DNA of 64,000 bases from Gillisella vitis (lineage in GTDB: Bacteria; Pseudomonadota; Alphaproteobacteria; Rhizobiales; Rhizobiaceae), in assembly GCA_009744235.1 (NCBI GenBank), contig WPHV01000011.1, positions 62,001 through 126,000 of the forward strand, read 5' to 3'. Shown piece after piece: positions 63,988-64,000 of this stretch. Position 1 is the stretch's first letter. Each line of letters opens with the position of its first letter. Below the pieces are notes generated by a model, which saw nothing but the letters and a program-made list of their open reading frames with translations, did no database searches and had not been told where the DNA came from. The position numbers and the translations under genes were made by a program.

Positions 63988-64000
63988 ATGAAGACACGAT
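63988..64000 (+). CDS. Possible start of a gene running off the window
   Basis: ATGAAGACACGA follows a GAGGA ribosome-like site eight bases upstream, at the very end of the window. Only about four codons (MKTR) are visible, so the product cannot be named. Confidence 0.25.

Overview
The window looks like a chromosomal segment from a member of the Rhizobiaceae (Agrobacterium/Allorhizobium/Rhizobium group). The evidence is the moderately GC-rich coding style, the alphaproteobacterial gene order around the ribosomal clusters (adk between secY and rpsM; rpoA, rplQ at the end; no rpmJ or infA in the cluster), an RNase E with a long acidic insertion inside its S1 domain, and a short intergenic motif common in rhizobial genomes. 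No prophage, insertion sequence, CRISPR array or plasmid function is visible. This is mostly core genome.

Layout. Positions 1-7263 (+ strand): tail of a DUF455 protein, a membrane-anchored M23 peptidase, a small conserved protein, a photolyase, then a tight cysK / alaX / sulfurtransferase cluster whose last gene carries a fused GNAT domain. 7387-9958: two divergent membrane proteins (DUF2809, DUF817) in a locally AT-richer patch and a secreted purine nucleoside permease (NUP) family protein. 10206-29744 (- strand): the str, S10, spc and alpha ribosomal operons in the classical order rpsL-rpsG-fusA-tuf-S10...S17-L14...L15-secY-adk-rpsM-rpsK-rpoA-rplQ. 30424-31163 (+): a small conserved protein and a Nudix hydrolase. 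31316-43690 (-): tRNA-Trp, secE, nusG, rplK, rplA, rplJ, rplL, rpoB, rpoC. 43812-46152 (-): a secreted protein and two glycosyltransferase-like genes. 46420-48002 (-): tRNA-Tyr, tRNA-Gly and a second tuf. 48221-51625: rlmB, two very small genes, tRNA-Thr, nadK and a periplasmic protein. 51632-57972 (-): a type-2 pyrF, prfB with a programmed +1 frameshift, PBP1A and an N-acetylmuramoyl-L-alanine amidase. 58630-61722 (+): RNase E. 61827-63680 (-): a GNAT acetyltransferase and an aminotransferase. The last 13 bases may begin another + strand gene.

How it works together. Most of the window builds the translation and transcription machinery: 25 ribosomal proteins of the str/S10/spc/alpha clusters plus four of the beta cluster, both elongation factors, all three large RNA polymerase subunits, NusG, the SecY/SecE translocon, RF2, an rRNA methylase and four tRNAs. 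The gaps inside these operons repeatedly hold long, nearly perfect hairpins (rpsM/rpsK, rplO/secY, rplR/rpsE, rpsQ/rplN, rpoB/rpoC, rplL/rpoB, rplA/rplJ). They suggest that the apparent super-operon is punctuated by terminators, attenuators or RNase processing sites. The flanking cell-wall genes (M23 peptidase, PBP1A, amidase) and RNase E are typical chromosomal housekeeping neighbours.

The most distinctive items are a perfect 21-bp inverted repeat plus a separate terminator between rplO and secY, the RF2 frameshift site, the sulfurtransferase-GNAT fusion, a sialyltransferase-like (GT29-like) gene coupled to a DxD glycosyltransferase, and two tuf copies differing by one residue. I found no clearly new multi-gene system. 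All calls come from reading the sequence; none was checked by database search.
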